From Butyrivibrio sp. AE3009 (GTDB lineage: Bacteria; Bacillota; Clostridia; Lachnospirales; Lachnospiraceae), in contig NZ_ATVS01000029.1 of assembly GCF_000420845.1 (NCBI RefSeq), positions 1-45,846 of the forward strand: 45,846 nt of DNA. The letters run 5' to 3'. The position numbers and the translations under genes are program-made. Below the pieces are notes generated by a model. It saw only the letters and a program-made list of their open reading frames with translations. It did not search any database and had not been told where the DNA came from. Positions 7,482 to 15,340 of this stretch are shown here, piece by piece. Each line of letters begins with the position of its first letter. Position 1 is the stretch's first letter.

Positions 7482-7546
7482 TTAAGTCCAAACTTAACCA
7501 AATCCAAAAACATTACAAAATTAATCTCAAAAGACATTAATTTTGT
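7482..7546 (+). promoter_or_regulatory. Two inverted repeats upstream of the cstA unit (operator candidates)
   Basis: TTAAGT-CCAA-ACTTAA occupies 7482-7497. A longer one, ACAAAATTAAT (7515-7525) and ATTAATTTTGT (7536-7546), has 11-bp perfect arms and a 10-bp spacer. A possible -35 (TTGTCA, 7543-7548) overlaps the second, but a convincing -10 is not seen. In other bacteria cstA-type genes are controlled by two-component or catabolite signals; nothing here identifies the regulator. Confidence 0.4.
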
Positions 7547-7615
7547 CATCTTGCAATAAAGCGTCACAGTGATAAAGTTAAAAACAAATCAAGTTTTTGG
7601 GAGAAAAAGTATTCA

Positions 7616-8176
7616 ATGGGGACTACATCTGACGCGTATTTACAAGAACTTCTTAACAGATATCGCGCAAATTTCGATATCACAGAGAACTATGCTCTGG
7701 GTGAGCGAATTTATCCTGCCTACGCGAGATTTTTTTCCCTTGGGGAGAAATACGTTCTTAAAAAAGAAGCCAAGCTCTGGGCCATAAGAGCTTACGAGCA
7801 TGTTCTTTTCATTAAAACAGATTCCATAGATGAGAATTTAATAGCAGATTTAAGGAAGACAATGAAGGAGCAGATGGAACCGCTCCTGGTAAGGCAAGGT
7901 GAGAAATATCCTGAGAAGGATCACATGTGTTCCTACCTCTCTTTTGTCATAATATCCGATACGACACCGGGCCCCGAAGTCATTAAGGCCATCAGGCGCT
8001 TTAACTTCGACAAGGGTTACCTCTTCAATTTCCGCGGACACAGTGAAGGCAAGCTTGGCTGCGTATTCCTGGACAGTCGCAGCTGTGCCACCAACTCTGG
8101 GGCAAAAGAGCTAAAACCGCTCTTTACCAATATATTTAAATCCCTTAATGAGGATAAGGAGGAGAAAGTATCATGA
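7616..8176 (+). CDS. Unrecognised protein translationally coupled to CstA
   Basis: The product is 186 residues, soluble, with no signal peptide or membrane segment. Features visible are an N-terminal helical part (DAYLQELLNRYRANFDITENY), a possible helix pair to about residue 100, and a C-terminal alpha/beta part with FVIISDTTPGPEVIKAIRRF and LGCVFLDSRSCATNSGAKEL. Its stop overlaps the next start (ATGA at 8173-8176), so it is coupled to CstA. That suggests a cytoplasmic partner or regulator of the transporter. I do not recognise a family. A GGGAG site lies about 12 bases before the ATG, which is slightly far. Confidence 0.75.
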   Translation: MGTTSDAYLQELLNRYRANFDITENYALGERIYPAYARFFSLGEKYVLKKEAKLWAIRAYEHVLFIKTDSIDENLIADLRKTMKEQMEPLLVRQGEKYPEKDHMCSYLSFVIISDTTPGPEVIKAIRRFNFDKGYLFNFRGHSEGKLGCVFLDSRSCATNSGAKELKPLFTNIFKSLNEDKEEKVS

Positions 8177-9921
8177 ATGCAGCAGTATTACTTATTGCAA
8201 GCGTTGTGGTCCTGGTCGCAGGCTATGTTTACTACGGCGGATGGCTTGCAAAACAGTGGGGAATCGACCCTAAGAGAAAGACTCCGGCACACGAGCTGGA
8301 GGACGGCATGGACTATGTTCCTGCCAAGACACCGGTGGTTATGGGACACCACTTTTCATCAATTGCGGGCGCAGGCCCCATCAACGGCCCTATCCAGGCA
8401 GCAGTTTTCGGATGGGTTCCCGTTCTGTTATGGGTTCTGATCGGAGGAATTTTCTTCGGCGGCGTGCACGATTTCGGCGCACTTTTCGCATCACTTCGTA
8501 ACAAAGGCCAGTCAATCGGCGAGATCATCGACAATTCAATGGGGAGAGCAGCCAAGAAGCTGTTCCTTACCTTTGGCTATCTTACACTGATCCTTGTTGT
8601 GGCAGCTTTCAGCTCAATCGTTGCCAGCACCTTCGGTAACACCACTGCAGCAGGCGCAGCTGTTGAGGGCGCAACCCTTGCAGCCAACGAGTCAACAGCA
8701 ATGATCTCAATCCTGTTCATAGCTCTTGCCATTGCATTTGGATTTTTTATCTATCGTAAAAATGTACCTATCGGAATCGCATCTGTTGTAGGTGTTCTTG
8801 GAATCGTAGCTATTGTAGCTCTCGGACTTAACTTCCATCCCATCTCACTTTCCTACAACGCATGGATGTGGATCGTTGGAGCATATATCCTTGTAGCCTC
8901 CGTTACACCTGTATGGATCCTGCTTCAGCCTAGAGATTACCTTAGCTCATTCCTTCTTTACTTCATGATCGCAGCAGGTATCATTGCTGTTATCGGAGGA
9001 GTTGTTTCAGGCAACGGCAATTTCCAGGTTCCTGCTTTTGGCGATGCAGCTCTTAAGGGAACCGGTGTATTTACAACAGGAACTGCCTTCCCTGCACTGT
9101 TCGTCACAATCGCCTGCGGTGCTATTTCAGGCTTCCACTCACTGGTTTCTTCAGGAACAAGTGCCAAGCAGCTTGATAACGAGAAGAATGCTCGTCCTGT
9201 AGCTTACGGCTCAATGCTCATCGAGTGTCTCGTTGCTGTTATCTCTCTGTGTGCTATCGGCTTTGTATGGGCTGCAGCTTCAGACGGAACCTACGCAAGC
9301 CCTACACAGGTATTTGCAGGTGGTCTTTCAGCAATGATCGGCTGCTTCGCTCCCGGACTTCAGAACATCATGTACCAGCTTCTGATCCTGGCAGTATCCG
9401 TATTCTGCCTCACATCCTTAGATACAGCTACACGTCTTGCCAGATACATGTTCCAGGAGTTCTTCCTGCACGATGGCCAGACCAACAAGGATGTCACAGG
9501 TGTTAAAAAAGTCATCACCAATCCTTATGTATCAACAGCCCTTACCGTTGTCCTTGGCGTTGCCCTTGGAATGAACGGTTACACCAAGATCTGGCCTTTG
9601 TTCGGTGCAGCCAACCAGCTTCTTGCAGCAATCGGACTTCTTGCAGTTTGCACATGGCTCGGATCTGTAGGTAAGAACAACAAAATGTTCTACATCCCTA
9701 TGACCTTCATGCTTGCTGTAACAATCTGCTCACTGGGCCAGACAATCAAGGCCAAAATGACAGCTTACCTGTCAGGTGCAGCTGATTACTGGGCACTTAT
9801 CCAGTCTGTTATCGCAGTGCTTCTCGTAGCTCTGTCCGTTGTACTTGCTGTCATCGCAGTTAAGACACTTCTTCAGCAGCACAAGGAAAAGGCTTCCGGC
9901 AGCAAAGAAGAAGCAGCTTAA
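8173..9921 (+). CDS. cstA: CstA family carbon starvation protein (pyruvate or peptide transporter)
   Basis: The product is 582 residues of almost continuous membrane helices. The N-terminus carries the family signatures DGMDYVPAKTPVVMGHHFSS and AGAGPINGPIQA, followed by GGVHDFGALFASLRNKGQSI. Later blocks SGFHSLVSSGTSAKQLDNE and FGAANQLLAAIGL are also characteristic. CstA proteins take up pyruvate or peptides when carbon is scarce; the E. coli protein is about 700 residues and this shorter form is common in Clostridia. Its AAGGAGGAG site lies inside the preceding gene, and translation is coupled through ATGA. Confidence 0.93.
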   Translation: MNAAVLLIASVVVLVAGYVYYGGWLAKQWGIDPKRKTPAHELEDGMDYVPAKTPVVMGHHFSSIAGAGPINGPIQAAVFGWVPVLLWVLIGGIFFGGVHDFGALFASLRNKGQSIGEIIDNSMGRAAKKLFLTFGYLTLILVVAAFSSIVASTFGNTTAAGAAVEGATLAANESTAMISILFIALAIAFGFFIYRKNVPIGIASVVGVLGIVAIVALGLNFHPISLSYNAWMWIVGAYILVASVTPVWILLQPRDYLSSFLLYFMIAAGIIAVIGGVVSGNGNFQVPAFGDAALKGTGVFTTGTAFPALFVTIACGAISGFHSLVSSGTSAKQLDNEKNARPVAYGSMLIECLVAVISLCAIGFVWAAASDGTYASPTQVFAGGLSAMIGCFAPGLQNIMYQLLILAVSVFCLTSLDTATRLARYMFQEFFLHDGQTNKDVTGVKKVITNPYVSTALTVVLGVALGMNGYTKIWPLFGAANQLLAAIGLLAVCTWLGSVGKNNKMFYIPMTFMLAVTICSLGQTIKAKMTAYLSGAADYWALIQSVIAVLLVALSVVLAVIAVKTLLQQHKEKASGSKEEAA

Positions 9922-9942
9922 TAATTCAGGCAAAAATGAAAT

Positions 9943-9978
9943 GGGACGGCGCTTAGTCAGCACCGTCCCTTATTTTTT
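9943..9978. terminator. Intrinsic terminator after cstA, probably bidirectional
   Basis: GGGACGGCGC (9943-9952) pairs with GCACCGTCCC (9960-9969) with one mismatch, followed by TTATTTTTT. Read on the other strand it is followed by ATTTCATTTTT and could end the convergent gene at 10008. Confidence 0.85.
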
Positions 9979-10007
9979 CGCCTTTATTTGATCATTTAAT
10001 GCACTTC

Positions 10008-10889
10008 TTAGATAACTACGATATTAACATTGCTATGTCCCAGTTCCTCGGAGATCCTGCGGCTGATCTGCTGCGCCACCTCTCTCACCTCCGAGTACTG
10101 CATATCCTCATGGAACTTCATCTCGATATCAATATATTTTTCCTGTCCCGTTATCCTGCTCTTCACCGCTCCCAGCTCTTCGAACTTGTCAAAATGCTCA
10201 TTGATGACCTTGATTATCTTAAGCTGATTCTTTTCATCCAAAGTCCTGTCTATAAGTTCCTCCACAGACTCCCTCAGATGCCCGAATACAAGCCGCGACA
10301 ATGGAATTGCGATTATAATGCATACCACCGGAGAGAAATAGCGGATCCAGACTGTGCCCTCAAATATAATGGTGATTATCAGGGTTATGATGGAAGCTGC
10401 GTCAAATGCAAACTCCTTCTGAGCACTCACATAGGCCGTGTGGTACATCTTGCTGTGACTTTCTTCCAGGATCTTTTTTTGCCTGAGCATAATGAAGATA
10501 TCGATTATGAGACCCAGTATGCTCACCGCCAGAGCAAATCTCGAATTCCCCGTTTCCGCTTCCCAGCCAAGGAGACTTCTTATCGAGAAGAACATAAGGC
10601 ACATTATTCCGGCCACATCGAACATCTCACAGCTAAGGGCAGTTATAGCCTCCACCTTGCCTGTTCCGTAGTTAAAAACGTACTTGAGATTCCTGTTAAG
10701 CTTACTTGTCAGAATAACCAGTATTGCCCCCGGCAGCACTATGCTGGCGCACTCCACAAACTCCAGCCACACCACCGCAGATCCGCTGGCGCAGGCCGCT
10801 ATAAATGACGTCACAAGCTCAGGAAGCCTCCACACTATAAGAAGCAGTGCGATCTTCCGCTGCTGACTCAGTCTTTTTGACTTTGACAT
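10008..10889 (-). CDS. Cation diffusion facilitator-like membrane protein with altered metal site
   Basis: The product is 293 residues with about six membrane helices in the first 220 residues and a C-terminal ferredoxin-like domain (from VINEHFDKFEE to the end). FNYGTGKVEAITAL at 72-85 is the CDF signature between helices 2 and 3. The metal-site residues are not canonical. The helix 2 DxxxD position reads LEFVECAS (42-49) and the helix 5 HxxxD position reads EFAFD (159-163), so the histidine is replaced by glutamate. It may carry another cation, or not transport at all. It converges with cstA and shares its terminator. Confidence 0.72.
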   Translation of the reverse strand: MSKSKRLSQQRKIALLLIVWRLPELVTSFIAACASGSAVVWLEFVECASIVLPGAILVILTSKLNRNLKYVFNYGTGKVEAITALSCEMFDVAGIMCLMFFSIRSLLGWEAETGNSRFALAVSILGLIIDIFIMLRQKKILEESHSKMYHTAYVSAQKEFAFDAASIITLIITIIFEGTVWIRYFSPVVCIIIAIPLSRLVFGHLRESVEELIDRTLDEKNQLKIIKVINEHFDKFEELGAVKSRITGQEKYIDIEMKFHEDMQYSEVREVAQQISRRISEELGHSNVNIVVI

Positions 10890-10963
10890 ATGCCCCCTCC
10901 TATATGATCAAATTAGTCCTCCATGACATAGGATATACGAATTGTCATCATTTTAATTATATC

Positions 10964-10991
10964 TTGTTTTTTCCCAACTGTATGATATAAT
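10964..10991 (+). promoter_or_regulatory. Promoter of tRNA-Pro
   Basis: TTGTTT (10964-10969), a 16-base spacer and a consensus TATAAT (10986-10991) lie 30 bp before the tRNA. Confidence 0.6.
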
Positions 10992-11021
10992 TCTAATGTT
11001 GCTAATTGCCATATTAGCTTT

Positions 11022-11095
<74 letters not shown>

Positions 11096-11106
11096 CTTGA
11101 TATTTC

Positions 11107-11139
11107 AAGGGTTTGAGTTATTCAAGCCCTTATTTTTTT
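11107..11139 (+). terminator. Intrinsic terminator of the tRNA gene
   Basis: AAGGGTTTGA (11107-11116) pairs with TTCAAGCCCTT (11121-11131), followed by TATTTTTTT. Confidence 0.85.
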
Positions 11140-11141
11140 GC

Positions 11142-11178
11142 AAAAAAAAGAGGTAAGGCTCCCGATTTCTCAGGAGCC
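11142..11178 (-). terminator. Intrinsic terminator of the XRE regulator gene
   Basis: On the minus strand GGCTCC (11178-11173) pairs with GGAGCC (11162-11157), then TTACCTCTTTTTTTT. It lies about 95 bp after the stop codon at 11274. Confidence 0.65.
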
Positions 11179-11273
11179 ACACCACAATGAAAAAACAGTA
11201 CAATTTTTAGGATAGAATCATCTTAGCACACAAATCTCAAAAATAAAACTATTTTTCTGATTTTTTTGAAAAA

Positions 11274-12338
11274 TTACTTTAATTTCTCAATCAGCCTTCT
11301 TTTTTCCTCCAAAAGTACGTCTACATCCGCACCTTCAGTGATATTCCATTCCTCTTTCAAAAATGTGATCTGTGCCTCAACATACCTTACTGCATCCTCA
11401 TATTTTCCCAGTATCTCATATATCCTTGCCTGGGCCTGAAGGTGATCCATACACACGTGGTCCTTATGATCCGTGATATAGATTTCCTCGGCTCTATGAT
11501 ATCTCTCCAGAGCCTCTTCATATCTGGCATTAGAAGCATATATGCCGGCAACTTCGAATATCGCATCATAGCTGTCAGGGTACTTTGCCTCGATATCGGC
11601 CACGATTTTCCAGCCATCCTCTGCTCTATACTCAGCGAAGGCAATATTGGCCTCATATACAGGAATCAGAACCTCCTTGTGATCAGCGAGCCCGGCGTAT
11701 GTGCCAAGGTACTCTGCTGCCTCTTTTGTCCTGTGGTCAGCGATCAGATTGTCCATAAGAAACAGGTAATTTCTGCCAATCTCCGGATGTTTATCCACAA
11801 GTTCCCTGAAGAACTCTATTGTTCCGTTATGCTGCCTTGCGTTCCAATCCCAGATTACAGCGCCCTCGCTCTTTTGCAGAAGCCACTGATCCTCCTTGGC
11901 TTTTGGATGGAGATTCATTGCCTTTCTGGCGTAGCGACTGACATATCTGCTGTCGCTGACGATTCTGTGATGATACAGATGGGCCAAAAAGGTATAGATC
12001 CTGCCGTCCATCCTGTCGGGGTGACTTTCATCATAATCATCCTTGATGTCCAGCAGAAACTCCCTGGTATTATTGAACATCTCATCTGTGAGCTCATTCT
12101 CATAATCCAGCATATTCTCGATGCGGTGGAGCTTCTGCTCTACAGAAAGGTCAAATAGCTCATCGATCGTCACGCCGAAAAACTCCGATATAGCCGGAAG
12201 CAAAGAAATATCCGGAGCGCACACATTATTTTCCCATTTAGAAACGGACTGACTGCTGACTCCAAGAGCCTCAGCCAGTGCCTCCTGTGTAGTGCTTGAT
12301 TTAAGACGAAGTGCCTTGATCTTGTTCCCTATATTCAT
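11274..12338 (-). CDS. XRE family regulator with TPR-like C-terminal domain
   Basis: The product is 354 residues. Residues 1-60 are a Cro/CI-type helix-turn-helix (IKALRLKSSTTQEALAEALG, then SSQSVSKWENNVCAPD and LLPAISEFFGVTIDELF). The remainder is all-helical and resembles tetratricopeptide repeats (for example YEEALERYHRAEEIY and YEDAVRYVEAQITFL), a layout used for sensing peptides or protein partners. The target is unknown; the lipoprotein gene upstream on the same strand is a candidate. It has its own terminator at 11142. Confidence 0.85.
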   Translation of the reverse strand: MNIGNKIKALRLKSSTTQEALAEALGVSSQSVSKWENNVCAPDISLLPAISEFFGVTIDELFDLSVEQKLHRIENMLDYENELTDEMFNNTREFLLDIKDDYDESHPDRMDGRIYTFLAHLYHHRIVSDSRYVSRYARKAMNLHPKAKEDQWLLQKSEGAVIWDWNARQHNGTIEFFRELVDKHPEIGRNYLFLMDNLIADHRTKEAAEYLGTYAGLADHKEVLIPVYEANIAFAEYRAEDGWKIVADIEAKYPDSYDAIFEVAGIYASNARYEEALERYHRAEEIYITDHKDHVCMDHLQAQARIYEILGKYEDAVRYVEAQITFLKEEWNITEGADVDVLLEEKRRLIEKLK

Positions 12339-12468
12339 TTTCTACATTCTCCTCATCTGATTGTGAAGAAATAGAGCTCTATTTCATATCTTACAAGGAT
12401 TATTGTAGATGATAATGCCTATAGTCACAATGACGCAGTTTGCAAGTTCCTGCAACCTCAGGTTGTGC

Positions 12469-13455
12469 TTATTCACCGTAGGTTTCAAAAGTAAGTGAAT
12501 CAATAACTGCTGCCAGAGCATCTGAAACAGCCATGTTCATCTCTTCATCATTTCCATTGTGGCCGCTAAGTTCAAAAATAAGTGCTCCGTCCATATAGTC
12601 TCTGCCGATGGCTGTCATGTATGCGCCTGATCCCTCTTCTGCAGGAGGAAGAACTGCCCAATAGCCGGTTTCGCTCTCAGCTCCGGGGAAGGGTCCCTGT
12701 GAAAATACTGTTGCTTCACCCCAGCTGTTTCCAAGCTCTTCGATAGCTGCCTCGCCCTTGTTGTCTACAGTATAATAGGCTGTGATCATGTTTGTTCCGG
12801 CGCATTCTCCGGTGTAGACGAAGAATACCTTGCCGTTCTCATTTGTGACTGAGATATTTGTGGCATCATAACGTACACTCCAGCCGTTTGCATCATGATA
12901 AACCTGGTCTTTAGGGTCGCTCAGATAGTTTTCTGCAACAAAGGTATCAGGATCAACACCATCAAGCTTCTCAAACACCATTACAACCCCATCTCCAAAA
13001 GCACCGGTGATCTTGCCGCTCTCATCAGCCTTTACCACAAAAGCTTCTTCTGTAGAATCAGCTCCGCCGAAGCTGAACTTTACTGTTCCGTCAGCCTGTG
13101 TGCAGGAGAAAGGAAGTCCCATTCCATAATTTGCTCCGTCTGTGGTATATCCGTAAGAGTCGGCGTTAAATACATAGAAATTTGTCTTCTCCTGATTCTT
13201 GGCATTCTCAGGATAAACAGCGTATACACCGGCCTCAAAATAAGGTGCTCCGGCCAACTCAGTCTCGCCCTGCTCAGGGCTATTTGAAAGTGCCACCTGC
13301 TGATCAGTTGATTCTGTTATTGTTGCTTCCGTTATTGTTGTTTCCTCAGCACCGATGGTCTCTTCTGTCTTTGCTCCGCAACCTGCAAGAACACCTCCTG
13401 CGATTGCTGTTACTGCTGCGATCATTACTACTTTGTTAAAAATAAGTTTTCTCAT
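12469..13455 (-). CDS. Lipoprotein of unknown function
   Basis: The product is 328 residues. The N-terminus has a basic start, a hydrophobic stretch and the lipobox LAGC with C26 as the lipidated cysteine, so the protein is anchored on the outer face of the membrane. A Thr/Glu-rich spacer (about 30-65) follows. The folded part is rich in aromatic and glycine residues (YFEAGVYAVYPENA, then YGYTTDGANYGMGLPFSC, and later GNSWGEATVFSQGPFP). I do not recognise a family. It stands alone between a terminator at 13555 and the XRE gene. Confidence 0.7.
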   Translation of the reverse strand: MRKLIFNKVVMIAAVTAIAGGVLAGCGAKTEETIGAEETTITEATITESTDQQVALSNSPEQGETELAGAPYFEAGVYAVYPENAKNQEKTNFYVFNADSYGYTTDGANYGMGLPFSCTQADGTVKFSFGGADSTEEAFVVKADESGKITGAFGDGVVMVFEKLDGVDPDTFVAENYLSDPKDQVYHDANGWSVRYDATNISVTNENGKVFFVYTGECAGTNMITAYYTVDNKGEAAIEELGNSWGEATVFSQGPFPGAESETGYWAVLPPAEEGSGAYMTAIGRDYMDGALIFELSGHNGNDEEMNMAVSDALAAVIDSLTFETYGE

Positions 13456-13554
13456 AATTTTTTCCTCTCCTCATAGAAAATGACTTAAACGTTTTCGTTC
13501 TTTACATTTTTAGTCTATCACAGCTTTTATCACAGAAATGTCACACATACTATC

Positions 13555-13581
13555 AAAAAAGAATGTCGCTTCCGACATTCT
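13555..13581 (-). terminator. Intrinsic terminator hairpin upstream of the lipoprotein gene
   Basis: On the minus strand AGAATGTCG (13581-13573) and CGACATTCT (13568-13560) form a perfect 9-bp stem with loop GAAG, then TTTTTTGATAG. It would end any transcript reading through from the AAA ATPase gene. Confidence 0.65.
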
Positions 13582-13696
13582 CGCGCCGAGCGTGGTTGCT
13601 GAAGGCAACATATTCCTATCGCGCGAGTGCGCATCCATAGCGGAGCGTTTTTTATGATATAGGAATTTCGAAGAAATTTCCTATATCATAAAAAAA
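13580..13696. repeat. Compound intergenic hairpin element
   Basis: Two further structures follow the hairpin at 13560-13581. CTCGCGC (13580-13586) pairs with GCGCGAG (13621-13627) around an inner GTTGC/GCAAC stem. Then 13648-13696 is a long AT-rich inverted repeat (TTTTTTATGATATAGGAA mirrored by TTTCCTATATCATAAAAAA) with a one-base bulge. This composite looks like a dispersed repeat, not a leader. Whether it recurs elsewhere in the genome cannot be seen here. Confidence 0.55.
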
Positions 13697-13722
13697 TAAA
13701 GGGCACCAAAACGGTACCCTTT
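13690..13722 (-). terminator. Intrinsic terminator of the AAA ATPase gene
   Basis: On the minus strand AAAGGGTACC (13722-13713) pairs with GGTGCCCTTT (13707-13698) with one G-U pair, then ATTTTTTT. It lies 12 bp after the stop codon. Confidence 0.85.
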
Positions 13723-13733
13723 ACCTCTATAAA

Positions 13734-15146
13734 TCACTCTTCTGCCTTATCTGTGTCATTGCTATCTGCGGCTTTTTCTTCTTCGGAAGGATTTTCTTCT
13801 ACGGCCTCAGCAGCCTCTGTATCTTCACTTGTAGCTTCTTCCTCGGTCTTCTTATCTGTATCAGCAGCCTCTGCTTTGTCTACATCAGCTGATTCTGAAT
13901 TCTCAGCTTTTTTCTCAGCTTCTTCCTTGGTCTTCTCCTCAGGGGACTTCTCAAAGAGGTCATCAAGGACAATGGTCATCATATCCTCGTTGGTAGGATT
14001 CTCCATGTGGGAAATCCTGCGGGCCTGATTGGTGATGATCTCCTCGAAGAGGTTACGAACCTCTCTGGCATTGGCGAAATTGTCGATGTTCTCGATCTTC
14101 TTGGCTGTGATGAGAGCTCTGATCTGGTGCTTAACATCATCAGCAACCTTGTAATCATACTTGTTGCAGTTCATGTAGAAGATCTCTTCCAACTCGTCAA
14201 TATTGTAATCGGAGAATTCAATGTACTTGTTGAATCTGGACTTGAGACCGGGGTTGGAGTCGATGAACTTCTTCATAGGATTGGTATATCCGGCAACGAT
14301 GACAACGAAATCATCTCTGTTGTCCTCCATTGCCTTAAGGATGGTATCTATAGCTTCCTGGCCGAAAGCATCATCCTTCTGAGCCAGTGAATATGCCTCA
14401 TCAATGAAAAGAACGCCGCCCATAGCCTTCTTGATCTGCTCTGTGGTCTTGATGGCTGTCTGACCAACGTAACCGGCTACAAGTCCTGATCTGTCGACCT
14501 CAACCAGCTGTCCTTTGGAAAGAACGCCGATCTGCTTGTAGATCTTGGCGATAATTCTGGCAACTGTGGTCTTACCTGTTCCGGGATTGCCGGTAAATAC
14601 AAGGTGAAGAGATACAGGTACGGACTTAAGTCCCTGCTCTTTTCTCTGCTTCTGAACCTTGACGAAGGCTGCAAGCTCCTTGACATCATCCTTGATCGTT
14701 CCAAGACCGATAAGCTTATCAAGAGTCTCCATCGGATCCTCTTCAGGCTCCTCAGGCTCCTTGGCTGCTTCCTCTGCCTTGGGACCGGAAGTTGCTGTTA
14801 CATGCTTATCTGCTGCGATCAGTGCCTTAGCCTCATCCAGTGCAGAATTAGCCTTTTCCATGGCATCCTCGCTGCCAAGCCCTACACTTCCTGCAGCGAC
14901 AGGCTTCTTAGGTGTCTCTGTTACATTTCCGTCAAACTCAAGAGTTGTCTGATTATCTGATTCCTCTCTCTTAATGGCGTCATAGTTAAATCCGTTACCG
15001 GAGAAAGTATTCTTTGCGTTATTAACAGTGGTCTTCGCTGCATTGAAGAAGTCTCCGTACAGACTTCCCAGAATGTCCTTCTGCATATTTGTGATCTTAT
15101 TTAATGCCTCTAATTCCTTGTCTCTCTTATCCAAATCAAGTCCCAT
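13734..15146 (-). CDS. CbxX/CfxQ (SpoVK-like) family AAA ATPase
   Basis: The product is 470 residues. Residues 1-140 are a low-complexity, partly helical N-terminus. The AAA module follows: Walker A GNPGTGKTT at 186-194, a pore-loop-like AGYVGQT at 224-230, Walker B VLFIDEAYSL at 245-254, and the family C-terminal helices (NNFAN-like block IDNFANAREVRNLFEEI). The tail from about 415 is almost pure Glu/Ala/Asp/Lys. This family includes SpoVK, the rubisco activase CbbX and the EccA proteins of type VII secretion. No such partner is near, so its substrate is unknown. The gene stands alone. Confidence 0.88.
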   Translation of the reverse strand: MGLDLDKRDKELEALNKITNMQKDILGSLYGDFFNAAKTTVNNAKNTFSGNGFNYDAIKREESDNQTTLEFDGNVTETPKKPVAAGSVGLGSEDAMEKANSALDEAKALIAADKHVTATSGPKAEEAAKEPEEPEEDPMETLDKLIGLGTIKDDVKELAAFVKVQKQRKEQGLKSVPVSLHLVFTGNPGTGKTTVARIIAKIYKQIGVLSKGQLVEVDRSGLVAGYVGQTAIKTTEQIKKAMGGVLFIDEAYSLAQKDDAFGQEAIDTILKAMEDNRDDFVVIVAGYTNPMKKFIDSNPGLKSRFNKYIEFSDYNIDELEEIFYMNCNKYDYKVADDVKHQIRALITAKKIENIDNFANAREVRNLFEEIITNQARRISHMENPTNEDMMTIVLDDLFEKSPEEKTKEEAEKKAENSESADVDKAEAADTDKKTEEEATSEDTEAAEAVEENPSEEEKAADSNDTDKAEE

Positions 15147-15340
15147 TTTTCCAACCTACTTTTTTCTCTAAAACTAATGCAATTTCAAAAAACTATTCAC
15201 ACTATACTAGCACATATCCCCACATCTCTTCAACGCAAAAAAAATTGGGGTCAGACCCCAATCACAGAATGTTCACAATTGGACAAAAAATAACGCTTCG
15301 CAGCATTTCTGCCACGAAGCGCCATCTAATCACTAATTCA
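15147..15340. other. Intergenic region with small palindrome
   Basis: Contains the perfect 19-bp palindrome ATTGGGGTCAGACCCCAAT at 15244-15262, a motif reminiscent of REP-like sequences, and the terminator at 15284-15321. No gene is supported. Confidence 0.5.
15284..15321 (-). terminator. Intrinsic terminator of the DUF5722 gene
   Basis: On the minus strand CGCTTCGTGGCA pairs with TGCTGCGAAGCG (12 bp with G-U pairs) around a GAAA tetraloop, followed by TTATTTTTT. Confidence 0.88.

Noticed and set aside
10008..10808. Long plus-strand open frame opposite the CDF-like gene
   Set aside because: It is the antisense shadow of a convincing membrane protein, has no ribosome binding site and has a composition unlike real proteins.
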